Below, piece after piece: positions 24,983-34,177 of a stretch of DNA of 64,000 nt. The stretch is from Deltaproteobacteria bacterium (GTDB lineage Bacteria; Desulfobacterota; Desulfuromonadia; Desulfuromonadales; Geopsychrobacteraceae): contig JAJRQI010000070.1 of NCBI GenBank assembly GCA_024280335.1, positions 1 to 64,000 of the forward strand, given 5' to 3'. The position numbers and the translations under genes were made by a program. Numbering within the stretch: position 1 is the stretch's first letter; every line of letters starts with the position of its first letter. A model generated the notes under the pieces. The model searched no databases and was not told the origin of the DNA. It saw nothing but the letters and a program-made list of their open reading frames with translations.

Positions 24983-27348
24983 GGTTCACCCAGTTCGGCA
25001 ATGGTGACGTTTTCTCCCCCCTGCTCGATCGGTGCCGCATAAAAAGCGCTCACGATGCGCTGACCGGCAAGGAACTCACGCACCAATCGACGCAAGATCC
25101 CCTCTCCGGAGCCGTGGATAATTTCCACCTGCCTTAGATTCGCCAGCAGCGCATCATCGAAAAAGCGTTCCAATTGCGAAACAGCATCATCAACCCGCAG
25201 GCCGATCAACTTCAGCTGCGAGCTGGTCGCACGCTCAGAAGGTGTACGCGTCAACTGTCCCTCGACCCTCTGTTCGGTCACAAAGCGACGTGGCCGAAAC
25301 TGTTCCAATGCGGTCAGCGGCTGACGAAGCCGCTTGCCGCCGACCCGCAACTCTACCCGCTCTCCCTGCAGACGCTCAACCTGGGCAGTGATCCCCAGCG
25401 CAACGATCTTGACGACTTCACCGACCTGCAGTTGCCGGGGAACCGCCGCCGAGTGTTTTTTCTTCGGTTTATAGGGAGCCAACTGGTCACGCGCTGCAAG
25501 CAACTGTGCCTTTTCAGCAACTGACTCCTGCGGGCTTTGCGGCGACTGCTTGCGCTTACGCAATTCTTTCAGACGCGCCTCAGTTGCGGCGATCAACTCT
25601 TCGGCCTGACGTCCGGCACGAGTGAGAATCTCGCGCTTTTTAACTTTGAGTTCCAGCAGTTGTCGGCGACGCAACTGCTGGCTTTGCTCGGCTCTGCTGC
25701 GGGCCTGTTGCGCCTGCGCCAATTCCTGATCAAGTTGCTGCTGGCGACTGTTCAAGCGGGCCAACAGGGCCGTGCTGTCCTGCTCCTCCTGCCCCAGATA
25801 CTGTTCGGCCCGCGCCAGAACCTCTTCCGGCAAACCCAGTCTTCGGGCGGTCGCCAGCGCGCTGCTGGCGCCGGGGATCCCGTAGTTCAGCCGATAGCGG
25901 GGCGCCAGGGTCTGCGGGTCAAACTCGACCGCCGCATTCTCAATCCCCGGTTGTCCGTGAGCAAACAGCTTCAACTGACCCAAATGGGTGGTCAGCAGGG
26001 TTTTTGCCCCTTTTTGACCGAGCTGATCGAGGACCGCCTGCGCCAGTGCCGCGCCTTCGGCCGGGTCGGTGCCGGTGCCGGCCTCATCGAGCAGCACCAG
26101 GGTTTCACTATCGACTTCACTGAGTATTTCGCGAATCCGCAGAAGATGGCCGGAAAAGGTCGACAAGCTCTCAGAAATACTCTGTGCATCACCGATATCG
26201 ACATGCAAGCGCCGGTACAGATGCAGCCTGCTGTCGGCATGACAGGGCAGATGCAACCCGGAACGCACCATCAACAACAGCAGGCCGAGAGTTTTCAGCG
26301 CCACCGACTTGCCGCCGGTATTCGGCCCGCTGATCACCAGCGCCTGACAATCCTGCGGCAGCAACAAATCGATCGGTACCGCCCGGTCCGGTTCGATCCG
26401 GCCGTCAGTGATCATCAACAGCGGGTGGCGGGCCTGCCGCAGCTCGACAATCGGCGCAGCCACCAGCTCCGGCCGCTCTCCCCGATATTGTCGCGACAGC
26501 CGCCCGGCCGCCAGGCGCAGATCCAGCCGCGCCAACAGCCGTTGGTTCCCCTGTAAGGATTCGCTATCGCGTCGCACCAGCTCGGCCAATTGCAGCAGAA
26601 TGCGGCGTTCTTCCCGCTGCTCCGTACGCAACAACTGTTGCAGGCGGTTGTTGCCGTCCAGCACCTGGGCCGGTTCAACGTAAAGGGTCTGGCCGCTGGC
26701 CGACTCATCCTGGACAAAGCCTTTGAGCTGCCCGCGAAAATCGACCTTGACCGGCACCACGTAACGACCGTTACGGACCGTCACCAGCCGTTCCTGAAAA
26801 CAGTCGGCGTAGCGGTCATTGGCCAGCAGCTGTTCCAGCTGCTGCTTGACCCGGCTGCGGGTCTGGCGCAACTGATAGCGAATATCAGCTAATTCAAGGG
26901 ATGCGCCGTCGAGCAGTTCACCGCGCGAACCGATCGCATCGCGTAGACGACATTTGAGCTCGGCCAGGGGGACAAGCTGTTGCGCCAGACCGGTCAGCAG
27001 CGGCAAGCCTTGCGCCGCCTGGAACCAGCCTTTGCAATCAGCAAAGACCTGCAGGGTCAGGCCGACCTTCTGCAGATCCTCTGCGGCAATCAGGCTGCCC
27101 TCGGCCTGTCCCTGATCGATGATCCGGCTCAGGTCGATGCAACTGCCGAGGCCGGGTGGTTGCCCCTCAAGCAGCAGGCGAACCGCCTCATCCACTTCAT
27201 CCAGAGCGGTCCGAATCGCGGCCTCGTCCGCTAACGGCAGCAGCTTTTCCGCCAGCAAGCGTCCTGGTTCCGACTGGGTTTGACCGGCCAACAACTGCCG
27301 CAAACGCGGGTATTCAAGTCTCTCCAGTGCGAGCTCGCTGCAGATCAT
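24979..27348 (-). CDS. mutS2: MutS2 ATPase/nuclease
   Basis: The product is 789 residues. The MutS core ATPase has Walker A SGPNTGGKSVALKT and Walker B LVLLDEAGTGTDPAEG. A long coiled coil follows (about 500-600). The C-terminal Smr domain includes LIGLRVDDAVSQLERFFDDA and IIHGSGEGILR. There is no MutS mismatch-recognition domain. By family it acts on recombination intermediates or on collided ribosomes rather than in mismatch repair. The ATG lies three bases after the cvpA stop, and the end overlaps dnaG. Confidence 0.95.
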   Translation of the reverse strand: MICSELALERLEYPRLRQLLAGQTQSEPGRLLAEKLLPLADEAAIRTALDEVDEAVRLLLEGQPPGLGSCIDLSRIIDQGQAEGSLIAAEDLQKVGLTLQVFADCKGWFQAAQGLPLLTGLAQQLVPLAELKCRLRDAIGSRGELLDGASLELADIRYQLRQTRSRVKQQLEQLLANDRYADCFQERLVTVRNGRYVVPVKVDFRGQLKGFVQDESASGQTLYVEPAQVLDGNNRLQQLLRTEQREERRILLQLAELVRRDSESLQGNQRLLARLDLRLAAGRLSRQYRGERPELVAAPIVELRQARHPLLMITDGRIEPDRAVPIDLLLPQDCQALVISGPNTGGKSVALKTLGLLLLMVRSGLHLPCHADSRLHLYRRLHVDIGDAQSISESLSTFSGHLLRIREILSEVDSETLVLLDEAGTGTDPAEGAALAQAVLDQLGQKGAKTLLTTHLGQLKLFAHGQPGIENAAVEFDPQTLAPRYRLNYGIPGASSALATARRLGLPEEVLARAEQYLGQEEQDSTALLARLNSRQQQLDQELAQAQQARSRAEQSQQLRRRQLLELKVKKREILTRAGRQAEELIAATEARLKELRKRKQSPQSPQESVAEKAQLLAARDQLAPYKPKKKHSAAVPRQLQVGEVVKIVALGITAQVERLQGERVELRVGGKRLRQPLTALEQFRPRRFVTEQRVEGQLTRTPSERATSSQLKLIGLRVDDAVSQLERFFDDALLANLRQVEIIHGSGEGILRRLVREFLAGQRIVSAFYAAPIEQGGENVTIAELGEP

Positions 27349-27351
27349 CCG

Positions 27352-27837
27352 TCAGCGTCCGATCAGTGCCCGGCTGCCGTTGAAAATCGCCTGCCCAAGT
27401 TCGACAAACGGCGGTGCCAGTTCTGATTCACGCACCAACTTGTGGGCCGATTTCGGCACCACCGAGGAGTTGAGTGCCAGCACAATCATCGCCGTCAACA
27501 CCACCCCCTGAACCAACCCGAACAGGGCACCGCTCAGGCGGTTAAAACCACCCAGAAAAATCAGTTTGACGAAGCGGTGCAGCACAAAACCCAGGACCGC
27601 AAAAATGATCACAACCAGCAGAAAAATCGCCAGAAACGAACCCCAGACACTGAGCTGCGCCGGTACATTGAAAGCATCTTGCAGTCGCTGCGCCAGCGGC
27701 ATATGAAAACTGAACGCAAAGACGCCACCCAGCACCAGGCCGAGCAGCGAACAGACTTCCCTCAACAGGCCGCGGATTATTCCCTTGATCAGAAAGAAAC
27801 CGAGCAGCACCAGTATGGCAATATCAACCAGACTCAC
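27352..27837 (-). CDS. CvpA-family membrane protein
   Basis: The product is 161 residues with four predicted membrane helices, matching the E. coli CvpA length (162). Key pieces are the start SLVDIAILVLLGFFLIKGI, GLLREVCSLLGLVLGG, and the third helix FLAIFLLVVIIFAVLGFVL. A GTG start at 27837 is preferred because GGAG lies six bases upstream. A TTG at 27855 is the alternative. Family members affect colicin V export and purine-linked processes, with unclear mechanism. It precedes mutS2 by three bases, a conserved pairing. Confidence 0.9.
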   Translation of the reverse strand: MSLVDIAILVLLGFFLIKGIIRGLLREVCSLLGLVLGGVFAFSFHMPLAQRLQDAFNVPAQLSVWGSFLAIFLLVVIIFAVLGFVLHRFVKLIFLGGFNRLSGALFGLVQGVVLTAMIVLALNSSVVPKSAHKLVRESELAPPFVELGQAIFNGSRALIGR

Positions 27838-27878
27838 GAGTTGCTCCGCAAACAACCATCAACAATCATGAAAAAAGA

Positions 27879-28016
27879 GTAACTATTCAGCCCATCCCGC
27901 CTTCGGCACCCTGGCGGCGTTGCTGTGCTGCTCAAATGCTCACATAACCATGTATGCTCCGCTTCTGCGCTGCTCGCGCCTTGCCAGAGCACCAAATTCG
28001 GGCGTGCTGAAGTTAC
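27879..28016. repeat. 138-bp element with terminal inverted repeats
   Basis: It begins GTAACTATTCAGC and ends GCTGAAGTTAC, an inverted pair missing only an AT. Imperfect complementarity continues inward (CGCCTTCGGCACCCTGGC against the inverted right side). No coding capacity is evident. It lies immediately downstream of yqeY and upstream of cvpA, and its left end shares 14 bases with the element at 8356. It looks like a dispersed non-autonomous repeat. Confidence 0.7.
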
Positions 28017-28025
28017 AAAAAAGAT

Positions 28026-28472
28026 TTAAACGGCCAGCTGCTCACGCACCAGCCGGCTCACCAGCTTCCCGTCCGCCGCGCCCCTGGTTCTGGCGATCAC
28101 CTGCGGCATCACCTTGCCCAACTCTTTTACCGAACTTGCGCCGGTCTCAGCGATAACGGCAGCGACAATCACCCGCAGTTCAGTTTCGCTCAACTGTGCC
28201 GGCAAATAGTCCTGCAGCACAACCAGCTCCGCCTCTTCCTTATCGGCAAGTTCGGGGCGCTGGTTATCGCGGTACATCTGCGCAGCTTCCCGACGCTGCT
28301 TGACCTGTGTGCCGATGACACTGATAACGGCATCATCATCGAGCTCTTTGCCAAGATCGATCTCTTTATTCTTGATGGCGCTGCGCAGCTGACGGATGGT
28401 GCCAAGACGCACCGCCTGCCTGGCTTTCATCGCCTCTTTCATATCACTGGTGAGTTGATTTTTAAGACTCAT
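28026..28472 (-). CDS. YqeY/GatB-tail domain protein
   Basis: The product is 148 residues, helical. It has the standard YqeY pattern: MSLKNQLTSDMKEAMKARQ at the start, LRSAIKNKEIDLGKELDDD, VVLQDYLPAQLSETEL in the middle and KELGKVMPQVIARTRGAADG near the end. The domain resembles the tail of GatB that binds tRNA, but the protein stands alone and its function is unproven. It begins the minus-strand run yqeY-cvpA-mutS2-dnaG-rpoD and starts with ATG behind GGGGAAGG. Confidence 0.93.
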   Translation of the reverse strand: MSLKNQLTSDMKEAMKARQAVRLGTIRQLRSAIKNKEIDLGKELDDDAVISVIGTQVKQRREAAQMYRDNQRPELADKEEAELVVLQDYLPAQLSETELRVIVAAVIAETGASSVKELGKVMPQVIARTRGAADGKLVSRLVREQLAV

Positions 28473-28685
28473 AAACCTTCCCCAATCAGGCTGGCAACAA
28501 GCAAAGGGTGCGCAGAGGACTCCGGCACCCGTACAGAAACGAACGTGGCAGTGTATTGAAGTTTTTTGTAAATAGCAAACAAATTAGCATTTTTTCTCTG
28601 ACAGTAAATATTCTCCCGTAAATGTCTCGTTCACCCAACTCACGACCCGGATTGACAGCCCTGTTTCCCGCAGTAACCTTGAAGT

Positions 28686-30029
28686 ATGCGCGCCCTGCTG
28701 ATATTCCTCTGTATCTGCACGCTACTCCCCTGGTCACACCTGAGCGCTTCGGAGCAACCGACGGCGTCAGCAACAATTTTGCACCTGATCATTGATGCCT
28801 CGATCAACCCGGTGGTGGCCAGCTTTATCTCAGACCAGATCGAGCTTGCCAACAGCCGACAGCTGCGCGCAGTACTGATTCAACTGAGCACCCCGGGCGG
28901 CCTCGATTCTGCCATGCGGCAGATCATCCAGGCGGAATTGAATTCCCGGATTCCGATTATTGTTTACATCGCGCCAGCCGGAGCCCGGGCAGCCTCGGCC
29001 GGTGCGCTCATCACCCTGGCGGCAGATTTTGCGGCCATGGCTCCGGGAACCAACATCGGTGCGGCCCATCCGGTATCGATCAGCCCCGGCAGTCAGCCGA
29101 GTGACACCATGAACGAAAAAATTGTCAATGATGCCGCCGCTTATGCGCGCAGCCTGGCTCAGCAGCGCGGGCGCAACCAGGAGTGGGCCGAGGCTGCAGT
29201 TCGTGACAGTATCTCCGCTTCCGCTCAGGAGGCGCTTGACGAGCAGGTTGTCGATCTGATCGCCGAAAACGCCATCCAACTGCTGCAACAGTTGGATGGC
29301 TTGAATTACCGCCGCCTTGACCAGAGCCACAGCCTGCAGACATCCGACGCACAACTGCGGCCGGTCAGCATGACCTGGCGACAAGAGATTCTCAGCGCCC
29401 TGAGCAATCCAACCTTTGCCTATCTGCTGATGATGCTCGGCATTCTCGGTATCTTCTTTGAGATTTCCCAGCCCGGCGTGATCTTTCCCGGCGTGATCGG
29501 GACGATCTCCATCCTGTTGGCATTTTTTGCCTTCTCGATGCTGCCGATCAATTACATCGGGCTGTTGCTGATCCTGCTCGCCGCGGTCCTGTTCATCCTG
29601 GAAGTCAAGGTTCTCTCCTACGGGATGCTGACCGTCGGCGGCATTATTTCCATGGCGATCGGTTCGCTGATGTTAATCGACAGCAGCGAACCCTATCTGC
29701 AGATATCCCGCGCAGTGATTGCGGCAACCATTGCCGTCAGTGCCGGTTTTATGATCTTTGCCGCATGGATGGTGGTCCGCACCCAGAACCGTCCGCTCAA
29801 ATTCGGTCAGGAGGGGATGATCGGCGAACAGGGCGAGGTGATTGATGCGATCGATGGGATCCATGGTGATTGCCGGGTCTTCGTACATGGCGAGTACTGG
29901 CGCGCGACAGCCGCGCAACCCTTGCCGGTCGGCAGCCGGATCGAGGTTCTGCAAATTCGGGATGGGCTGATTCTTGAGGTCCAGCCGGTCGATTCGGTTC
30001 CTGGCAGCGAAACAGAAAAGGAGCACTGA
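28686..30029 (+). CDS. NfeD-family membrane protein with ClpP-like serine protease domain
   Basis: The product is 447 residues. An N-terminal signal segment ([20 protein letters not shown]) precedes a ClpP-class protease domain (about 30-215). The serine of [11 protein letters not shown] is the likely nucleophile, after [10 protein letters not shown]. Four to five membrane helices follow (about 240-365), then a C-terminal OB-fold NfeD domain ending ILEVQPVD. The next gene encodes a slipin, the classic NfeD/stomatin pair. A TTGACA-N16-TAACCT sequence right before the ATG would leave almost no leader, so the promoter is uncertain. Confidence 0.92.
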   Translation: MRALLIFLCICTLLPWSHLSASEQPTASATILHLIIDASINPVVASFISDQIELANSRQLRAVLIQLSTPGGLDSAMRQIIQAELNSRIPIIVYIAPAGARAASAGALITLAADFAAMAPGTNIGAAHPVSISPGSQPSDTMNEKIVNDAAAYARSLAQQRGRNQEWAEAAVRDSISASAQEALDEQVVDLIAENAIQLLQQLDGLNYRRLDQSHSLQTSDAQLRPVSMTWRQEILSALSNPTFAYLLMMLGILGIFFEISQPGVIFPGVIGTISILLAFFAFSMLPINYIGLLLILLAAVLFILEVKVLSYGMLTVGGIISMAIGSLMLIDSSEPYLQISRAVIAATIAVSAGFMIFAAWMVVRTQNRPLKFGQEGMIGEQGEVIDAIDGIHGDCRVFVHGEYWRATAAQPLPVGSRIEVLQIRDGLILEVQPVDSVPGSETEKEH

Positions 30030-30030
30030 A

Positions 30031-30801
30031 ATGTTCGGTTTGGGAGCAGGTTTTTTCTGGCTGGTGGCGTTGGCGTTTCTGGTTGTGATTATCGCCTCGG
30101 CGATCCGCATCCTGCTGGAATACGAACGGGGCGTGGTCTTTCGCCTCGGCAGATTTTCCGGCGTCAAGGGACCGGGACTGAAATTCATCATCCCGGTGGT
30201 TGACCAGCTGATCAAGGTCAGCATGCGCACCGTGGCGATGGATGTTCCGCCCCAGGATGTCATCACCAAGGACAACGTCTCACTCAAGGTCAATGCGGTG
30301 CTCTACTTCCGGGTCGTGCATCCAGATAAAGCGCTGATCGAGGTGCAGGACTATCTCTACGCGACCAGCCAGTTGGCCCAGACCTCCCTGCGCAGCGTCC
30401 TGGGGCAGGTAGAACTGGACGACCTGCTGTCGAAACGGGATAAGATCAACCAGAACCTGCAGCAACTGCTCGACCGGCAGACCGATCCCTGGGGGGTAAA
30501 AATCTCCAATGTCGAGATCAAGCATGTCGACCTGCCGGCAGAGATGCAGCGGGCCATGGCCCGACAGGCCGAAGCAGAACGGGAACGGCGGGCAAAAGTC
30601 ATCCACGCCGAAGGGGAATATCAGGCCTCAGCAACCCTGGCCAAGGCCGCCAAACAGATTTCCGCCGAACCGGGCGCCCTGCAGCTGCGTTTTCTGCAAA
30701 CCATGACCGAAATCGCCGCGGAAAAGAATTCGACGATTCTCTTCCCGATGCCGATCGACCTGCTGAAACCGTTTTTGGACAGGAAGGAAGAAAACGACTG
30801 A
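30031..30801 (+). CDS. Slipin/stomatin-like SPFH membrane protein
   Basis: The product is 256 residues. One N-terminal membrane hairpin ([19 protein letters not shown]) is followed by the SPFH domain ([48 protein letters not shown]). A helical Ala/Glu-rich segment ([17 protein letters not shown]) mediates oligomerisation. The ATG at 30031 follows AAAAGGAG and is two bases after the NfeD stop. By family it forms membrane rings and is a partner or substrate of the NfeD protease. Confidence 0.94.
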   Translation: MFGLGAGFFWLVALAFLVVIIASAIRILLEYERGVVFRLGRFSGVKGPGLKFIIPVVDQLIKVSMRTVAMDVPPQDVITKDNVSLKVNAVLYFRVVHPDKALIEVQDYLYATSQLAQTSLRSVLGQVELDDLLSKRDKINQNLQQLLDRQTDPWGVKISNVEIKHVDLPAEMQRAMARQAEAERERRAKVIHAEGEYQASATLAKAAKQISAEPGALQLRFLQTMTEIAAEKNSTILFPMPIDLLKPFLDRKEEND

Positions 30802-30804
30802 GCA

Positions 30805-31497
30805 CTACTTGGTCCGGCTGGCCTTCTCGTCAATCCCCGACAAACCGAATCTGCGGCGCAGTTCGGCATAGATCCGTTCCGGCGGCAGATCGTAGTACCC
30901 GAGCAACACCAGCACGTGGAAGAACAGGTCGGCAACCTCGTAGATGACCTCCTGCTTATCCCCCCCCTTGCCGGCGATGGCGACTTCAGTGGCCTCTTCG
31001 CCGATCTTGCCGAGGATCTTGTCGAGGCCCTTGTCGAACAGTGATTTAACGTAGGATTTCTCACCGGCGCCCAACTGACGGCGCTCCTGGATGATATTGT
31101 AGAGTGCTGCGAGGATATCCTGCCGAGCGTAGAGCGACGCAGCATCAACCTGCTTTTCGCCGACCTGCTGCACTTCGCCGTCCCAAACCCGGTAGAAACA
31201 GGAACGTTGACCGGTGTGGCAGGCAGCTCCCTGCTGCTCGATCTTGATCAATAAACAGTCACTATCACAGTCAAAACGAATTTCTTTGACGATTTGCAGA
31301 TGGCCGGATGATTCCCCTTTCATCCACTGTTTCTGCCGCGAGCGGGAATAATAATGCACCTTTCCGGTTGCAATCGTTTGCTCGACCGCCTCGGCATTCA
31401 TCCAGGCCATCATCAAGACTTCACCGGTTTCAGCATCCTGGGTGATGGCGGGGATCAGGCCGTTCTCGTCAAATTTAAGCTGATCGATCAGCGACAT
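30805..31497 (-). CDS. hisIE: Bifunctional phosphoribosyl-AMP cyclohydrolase / phosphoribosyl-ATP pyrophosphatase
   Basis: The product is 230 residues. The N-terminal HisI domain (1-115) has [20 protein letters not shown] and metal ligands in [20 protein letters not shown]. The C-terminal HisE domain (125-215) has [18 protein letters not shown] and [17 protein letters not shown]. It performs the second and third steps of histidine synthesis. It is the last gene of the minus-strand his group, 85 bases beyond hisF, with a palindromic repeat in the gap. Confidence 0.97.
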   Translation of the reverse strand: MSLIDQLKFDENGLIPAITQDAETGEVLMMAWMNAEAVEQTIATGKVHYYSRSRQKQWMKGESSGHLQIVKEIRFDCDSDCLLIKIEQQGAACHTGQRSCFYRVWDGEVQQVGEKQVDAASLYARQDILAALYNIIQERRQLGAGEKSYVKSLFDKGLDKILGKIGEEATEVAIAGKGGDKQEVIYEVADLFFHVLVLLGYYDLPPERIYAELRRRFGLSGIDEKASRTK

Positions 31498-31508
31498 AAC
31501 ATTTCTCC

Positions 31509-31575
31509 GTAGGGGCGAATCTGATATTCGCCCTTTTCGTAATCAGCAATGGGCGATCACAAGGATCGCCCCTAC
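31509..31575. repeat. GTAGGGGCGA palindromic repeat, copy 1 (hisF-hisIE gap)
   Basis: The 67-bp element is GTAG, hairpin GGGCGAATCTGATATTCGCCC, spacer, hairpin GGGCGATCACAAGGATCGCC, then CCTAC. The outer ends GTAGGGGCGA and TCGCCCCTAC are inverted copies. Three related copies occur at 34178, 35466 and 53334. Confidence 0.9.
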
Positions 31576-31582
31576 GTTTGGG

Positions 31583-32350
31583 TCAAATCCGCGCTGCAAC
31601 ACCATGCTGCTTGAGATACTGCTTACACTCGGCGATGGTGTATTCCTTGAAATGGAAGATTGATGCCGCCAAAGCCGCACTGGCACCGCCTTCGACCAAG
31701 CCCTCGCGGATATGCTCCAGGTTGCCGACCCCGCCGGAGGCGATCACCGGGATCTCGACCGCGTCGCTGACCGCACGGGTCAAGGCGATATCGTAACCAT
31801 CCTTGGTGCCGTCACAATCCATCGAGGTCAACAGGATTTCGCCGCAACCGTACTCGGCCATCCGCCGCGCCCATTCGATGACGTCGATACCGGTCGGATT
31901 GCGACCGCCGTGGGTGTAAACCTCCCAGCTCTGCGGATTCGAACCCGCTATCCGGCGGGCATCGATAGCAACAACGATACACTGGCTGCCGAAGCGCTGC
32001 GCCGACTCGCGCACGAACTCGGGGCGCTCGACCGCAGCGGTATTGATCGAAACCTTATCGGCCCCGGCATTCAGCAGGTTGCGGATATCGGCAACCTCGC
32101 GCACGCCGCCACCGACGGTCAGCGGCATAAACACCCGCTCGGCGGTCTGCCGGACCACGTCGAGAATGATGCCGCGTTTATCGCTACTGGCGGTAATATC
32201 GAGAAAGGTCAGCTCATCGGCGCCCTGCTCGCAATAGGCCTCGGCCGCTTCAACCGGGTCACCGGCATCGCGCAGGCCGACAAAATTGACCCCTTTGACA
32301 ACCCGGCCGTCTTTGACATCGAGGCAGGGGATGATTCGTTTGGTCAGCAT
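31583..32350 (-). CDS. hisF: Imidazole glycerol phosphate synthase, cyclase subunit
   Basis: The product is 255 residues, a TIM barrel. It starts [20 protein letters not shown], with catalytic D11 in LDVKDG and D131-type residue in VVAIDARR. Phosphate loops are visible: TVGGGVRE and [11 protein letters not shown]. With HisH it turns PRFAR and glutamine-derived ammonia into IGP and AICAR. It is separated from hisA by about 1.1 kb holding toxin-antitoxin debris. Confidence 0.97.
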   Translation of the reverse strand: MLTKRIIPCLDVKDGRVVKGVNFVGLRDAGDPVEAAEAYCEQGADELTFLDITASSDKRGIILDVVRQTAERVFMPLTVGGGVREVADIRNLLNAGADKVSINTAAVERPEFVRESAQRFGSQCIVVAIDARRIAGSNPQSWEVYTHGGRNPTGIDVIEWARRMAEYGCGEILLTSMDCDGTKDGYDIALTRAVSDAVEIPVIASGGVGNLEHIREGLVEGGASAALAASIFHFKEYTIAECKQYLKQHGVAARI

Positions 32351-32432
32351 GGATCTAAAACCTCTTCTTTAAACTGGCGAGAAGGAGCGCAGCGACTGAA
32401 GCAGTCAGGGTTGAGAACCTTGCTCAGCTCAT

Positions 32433-32723
32433 CTATTTTCGATGTTTCCAATAATCTGGATAACGATGAAGATTCATCACGGCTACAATGAATATTCCCT
32501 TTTGCTCCTCGGAATACAATATCCCGTGCGGGAATCTCCTCACCAAAGACCGCCTGATTTCTCCTTCGATGACTGGCTATGCCTTAGGATATTCGACTGA
32601 CCGCTGAATCGTTGAATGGACTTCCAACGCAAAATCATACCCGAGACCGGGTTCGATTTCTTCGTAGTATGTAATGGCCTTGTTGAACTCCTCCTCCGCC
32701 TCTGGATGGAAAGAGAAGCTCAT
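32433..32723 (-). pseudogene. RelE/ParE-type toxin gene interrupted by an in-frame amber codon
   Basis: Read on the minus strand from ATG 32723, the frame gives MSFSFHPEAEEEFNKAITYY then EEIEPGLGYDFALEV. After YPKA it meets TAG at 32579-32577 (codon 49). The same frame continues PVIEGEIRRSLVRRFPHGIL and ends NLHRYPDYWKHRK at TAG 32433, for 96 codons. The motif YPxAW with tryptophan, then RRxLxxRFPxGxLY and YWxxR, is the ParE/RelE-like toxin pattern, so TGG to TAG is the likely lesion. ATG overlaps the antitoxin stop by four bases as in intact operons. Nearby genes use TAG as a normal stop, so readthrough is unlikely. Confidence 0.85.
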
Positions 32724-32944
32724 TTCTCATACCTTTTCCTTATTTTCTCGAAAACAGCCTCTCCCGGCACAGCCTTGACCAACCCGGACCTAAGCTCTGC
32801 AAGCCGTCGTTGAGCTACGGCTATCCACTTCTTGTCGACCTCAGATTCTGGCTGATTGAGGCTTCGGAGCAATGAATCTACAACCAATGCACGCTCTTCC
32901 ACAGGCAGTAAAACAGCTTCATCGATGAGTTCTTTCGTATTCAT
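32720..32944 (-). CDS. Antitoxin of the addiction-module CHP02574-like family
   Basis: The product is 74 residues: MNTKELIDEAVLLPVEERAL, VVDSLLRSLN, then IAVAQRRLAELRSGLVKAVP and a basic C-terminus. This is the typical helical antitoxin with the LPxEERxxLVDxLLxSL pattern, whose C-terminal part wraps the toxin. Its stop overlaps the toxin ATG (ATGA). It appears intact although its toxin partner has an amber codon. It lies between hisA and hisF on the same strand as the his genes. Confidence 0.88.
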   Translation of the reverse strand: MNTKELIDEAVLLPVEERALVVDSLLRSLNQPESEVDKKWIAVAQRRLAELRSGLVKAVPGEAVFEKIRKRYEK

Positions 32945-33008
32945 TTGACCACCTCTAGCCCTTCATCAGGGGCATAGACAAAAGGGGACTGATCTATTTA
33001 CCTTACGG

Positions 33009-33062
33009 TCAACGTACGTTCACCACAGGCGGTAAAGCAGCTTGGTTGATGAGCTTTTTCAC
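33009..33062 (-). pseudogene. Remnant of a second antitoxin copy
   Basis: On the minus strand the frame VKKLINQAALPPVVNVR followed by TGA matches the start of the neighbouring antitoxin (TKELIDEAVLLPVEERA) codon by codon, at both protein and DNA level. It stops after 17 codons. It suggests a decayed tandem duplicate or an earlier insertion. Confidence 0.6.
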
Positions 33063-33424
33063 ACCCACCTTGCCAGGCCCTTCTTGCTCCCGTTGCCTAA
33101 CAGCCCAAGTTCATCGTCGCGTTTTTGCAACCTCTGGCACGCCTCGTTCGCCAGAATGTCATGCAAACCGCCTGAAACATATTTATGCAGAACGCTCGAT
33201 ACTAATGTTTGATACGGGATGCCTTCTTCAAGAGCACGCCTTTGAAGTGACCCTAAGTCACGGCTTGAAATCCTGATATTAATTCGTTTATCTTTTTTAA
33301 AGGATTCTTCTGCAGCTGCTTGCAGCATTTTTTTTCGCTTTGGCGTAAGGACTGATTTGAATTCTTCTGCCTCAAAATCATCAAGAATCTGTTGCTCTTC
33401 TTTACGAAGTCCAGGTTCGCTCAT
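33059..33424 (-). CDS. CopG/RHH-like antitoxin with C-terminal extension
   Basis: The product is 121 residues. The core (about 45-88) has RINIRISSRDLGSLQRRALE, EGIPYQTLVSSVLHKYVSGG, typical of antitoxins in this family that end shortly after YVSGRL. Here about 35 further residues (HDILANEACQRLQ onward) look unrelated, so the original stop was probably lost. GGGAGCA precedes the ATG, 14 bases after the hisA stop, so it could be translated from the his transcript. No matching toxin gene is visible beside it. Confidence 0.75.
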   Translation of the reverse strand: MSEPGLRKEEQQILDDFEAEEFKSVLTPKRKKMLQAAAEESFKKDKRINIRISSRDLGSLQRRALEEGIPYQTLVSSVLHKYVSGGLHDILANEACQRLQKRDDELGLLGNGSKKGLARWV

Positions 33425-33438
33425 TTCACTGCTCCCAA

Positions 33439-34164
33439 TTACTGTTTGGTCAACGCCACCGCTTCACGCAGATCGATGGCGCCGGAATAGATTGCCTTGC
33501 CGGTGATGACGCCGGTGACACCGGAGGCCTCGATCTCAATCAGTCGGCGGATATCATCCAGCGTCGACAGCCCGCCGGAGGCGATCACCGGAATATTGAT
33601 CGATTCGGCCAACGCTTTGGTCGCTTCAATATTCGGTCCCTCCATCATGCCGTCTCGGGCGATGTCGGTGTAGATGATCGCTTCGACGCCCAAACCTTCC
33701 ATCTCTTTGGCCATCTCGGTCGCCGGTTTCTCGGTCACGTCGGCCCAACCGCGCACCGCCACCAGACCGTTCATGGCATCGATGCCGACGACGATCTTCC
33801 CAGGGAATTTTTTGCAGGCTTCCGCGACCAGCGCCGGGTTTTCCTTGGCGACGGTGCCGAGGATCACTCGATCGATACCGAGTTCCAGATAGGCTTCGAT
33901 GGTTGCCATGTCGCGAATACCACCACCCAATTCGCTGGGGATATCGATGGCATCGACAATCGTCTTGATCGCTGCTTTGTTTTTCGGCACTCCGGCAAAA
34001 GCGCCGTCGAGATCGACAATATGCAGCAGTTCTCCGCCCTGTTCTTGCCAGATCCGCGCCTGAGCGCCGGGATCATCGTTATAGACGGTATCTTTATCCA
34101 TCAGACCCTGTTCCAGACGGACACAGCGGCCTTCTTTGAGGTCAATCGCGGGAAGAATAATCAT
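33439..34164 (-). CDS. hisA: Phosphoribosylformimino-AICAR ribotide isomerase
   Basis: The product is 241 residues, a TIM barrel paralogous to HisF. It begins [20 protein letters not shown] with catalytic D8. The second acid lies in VVGIDAMNG. Phosphate-binding GGGIRD and IPVIASGGL are visible. The ATG at 34164 is preferred over 34176 because GAGG lies six bases upstream. The enzyme opens the ribose ring of ProFAR. A toxin-antitoxin patch separates it from hisF. Confidence 0.96.
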   Translation of the reverse strand: MIILPAIDLKEGRCVRLEQGLMDKDTVYNDDPGAQARIWQEQGGELLHIVDLDGAFAGVPKNKAAIKTIVDAIDIPSELGGGIRDMATIEAYLELGIDRVILGTVAKENPALVAEACKKFPGKIVVGIDAMNGLVAVRGWADVTEKPATEMAKEMEGLGVEAIIYTDIARDGMMEGPNIEATKALAESINIPVIASGGLSTLDDIRRLIEIEASGVTGVITGKAIYSGAIDLREAVALTKQ

Positions 34165-34177
34165 TGGTTTCCTCATG

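Noticed and set aside
27920-28156. Plus-strand 78-residue frame near yqeY
   Set aside because: It overlaps the terminal-inverted-repeat element and the end of yqeY in antisense, with no ribosome site or protein-like composition.
28652-28679. TTGACA-N16-TAACCT as the promoter of the NfeD gene
   Set aside because: It would start transcription at or inside the ATG at 28686. Without mapping data I cannot support a leaderless transcript.
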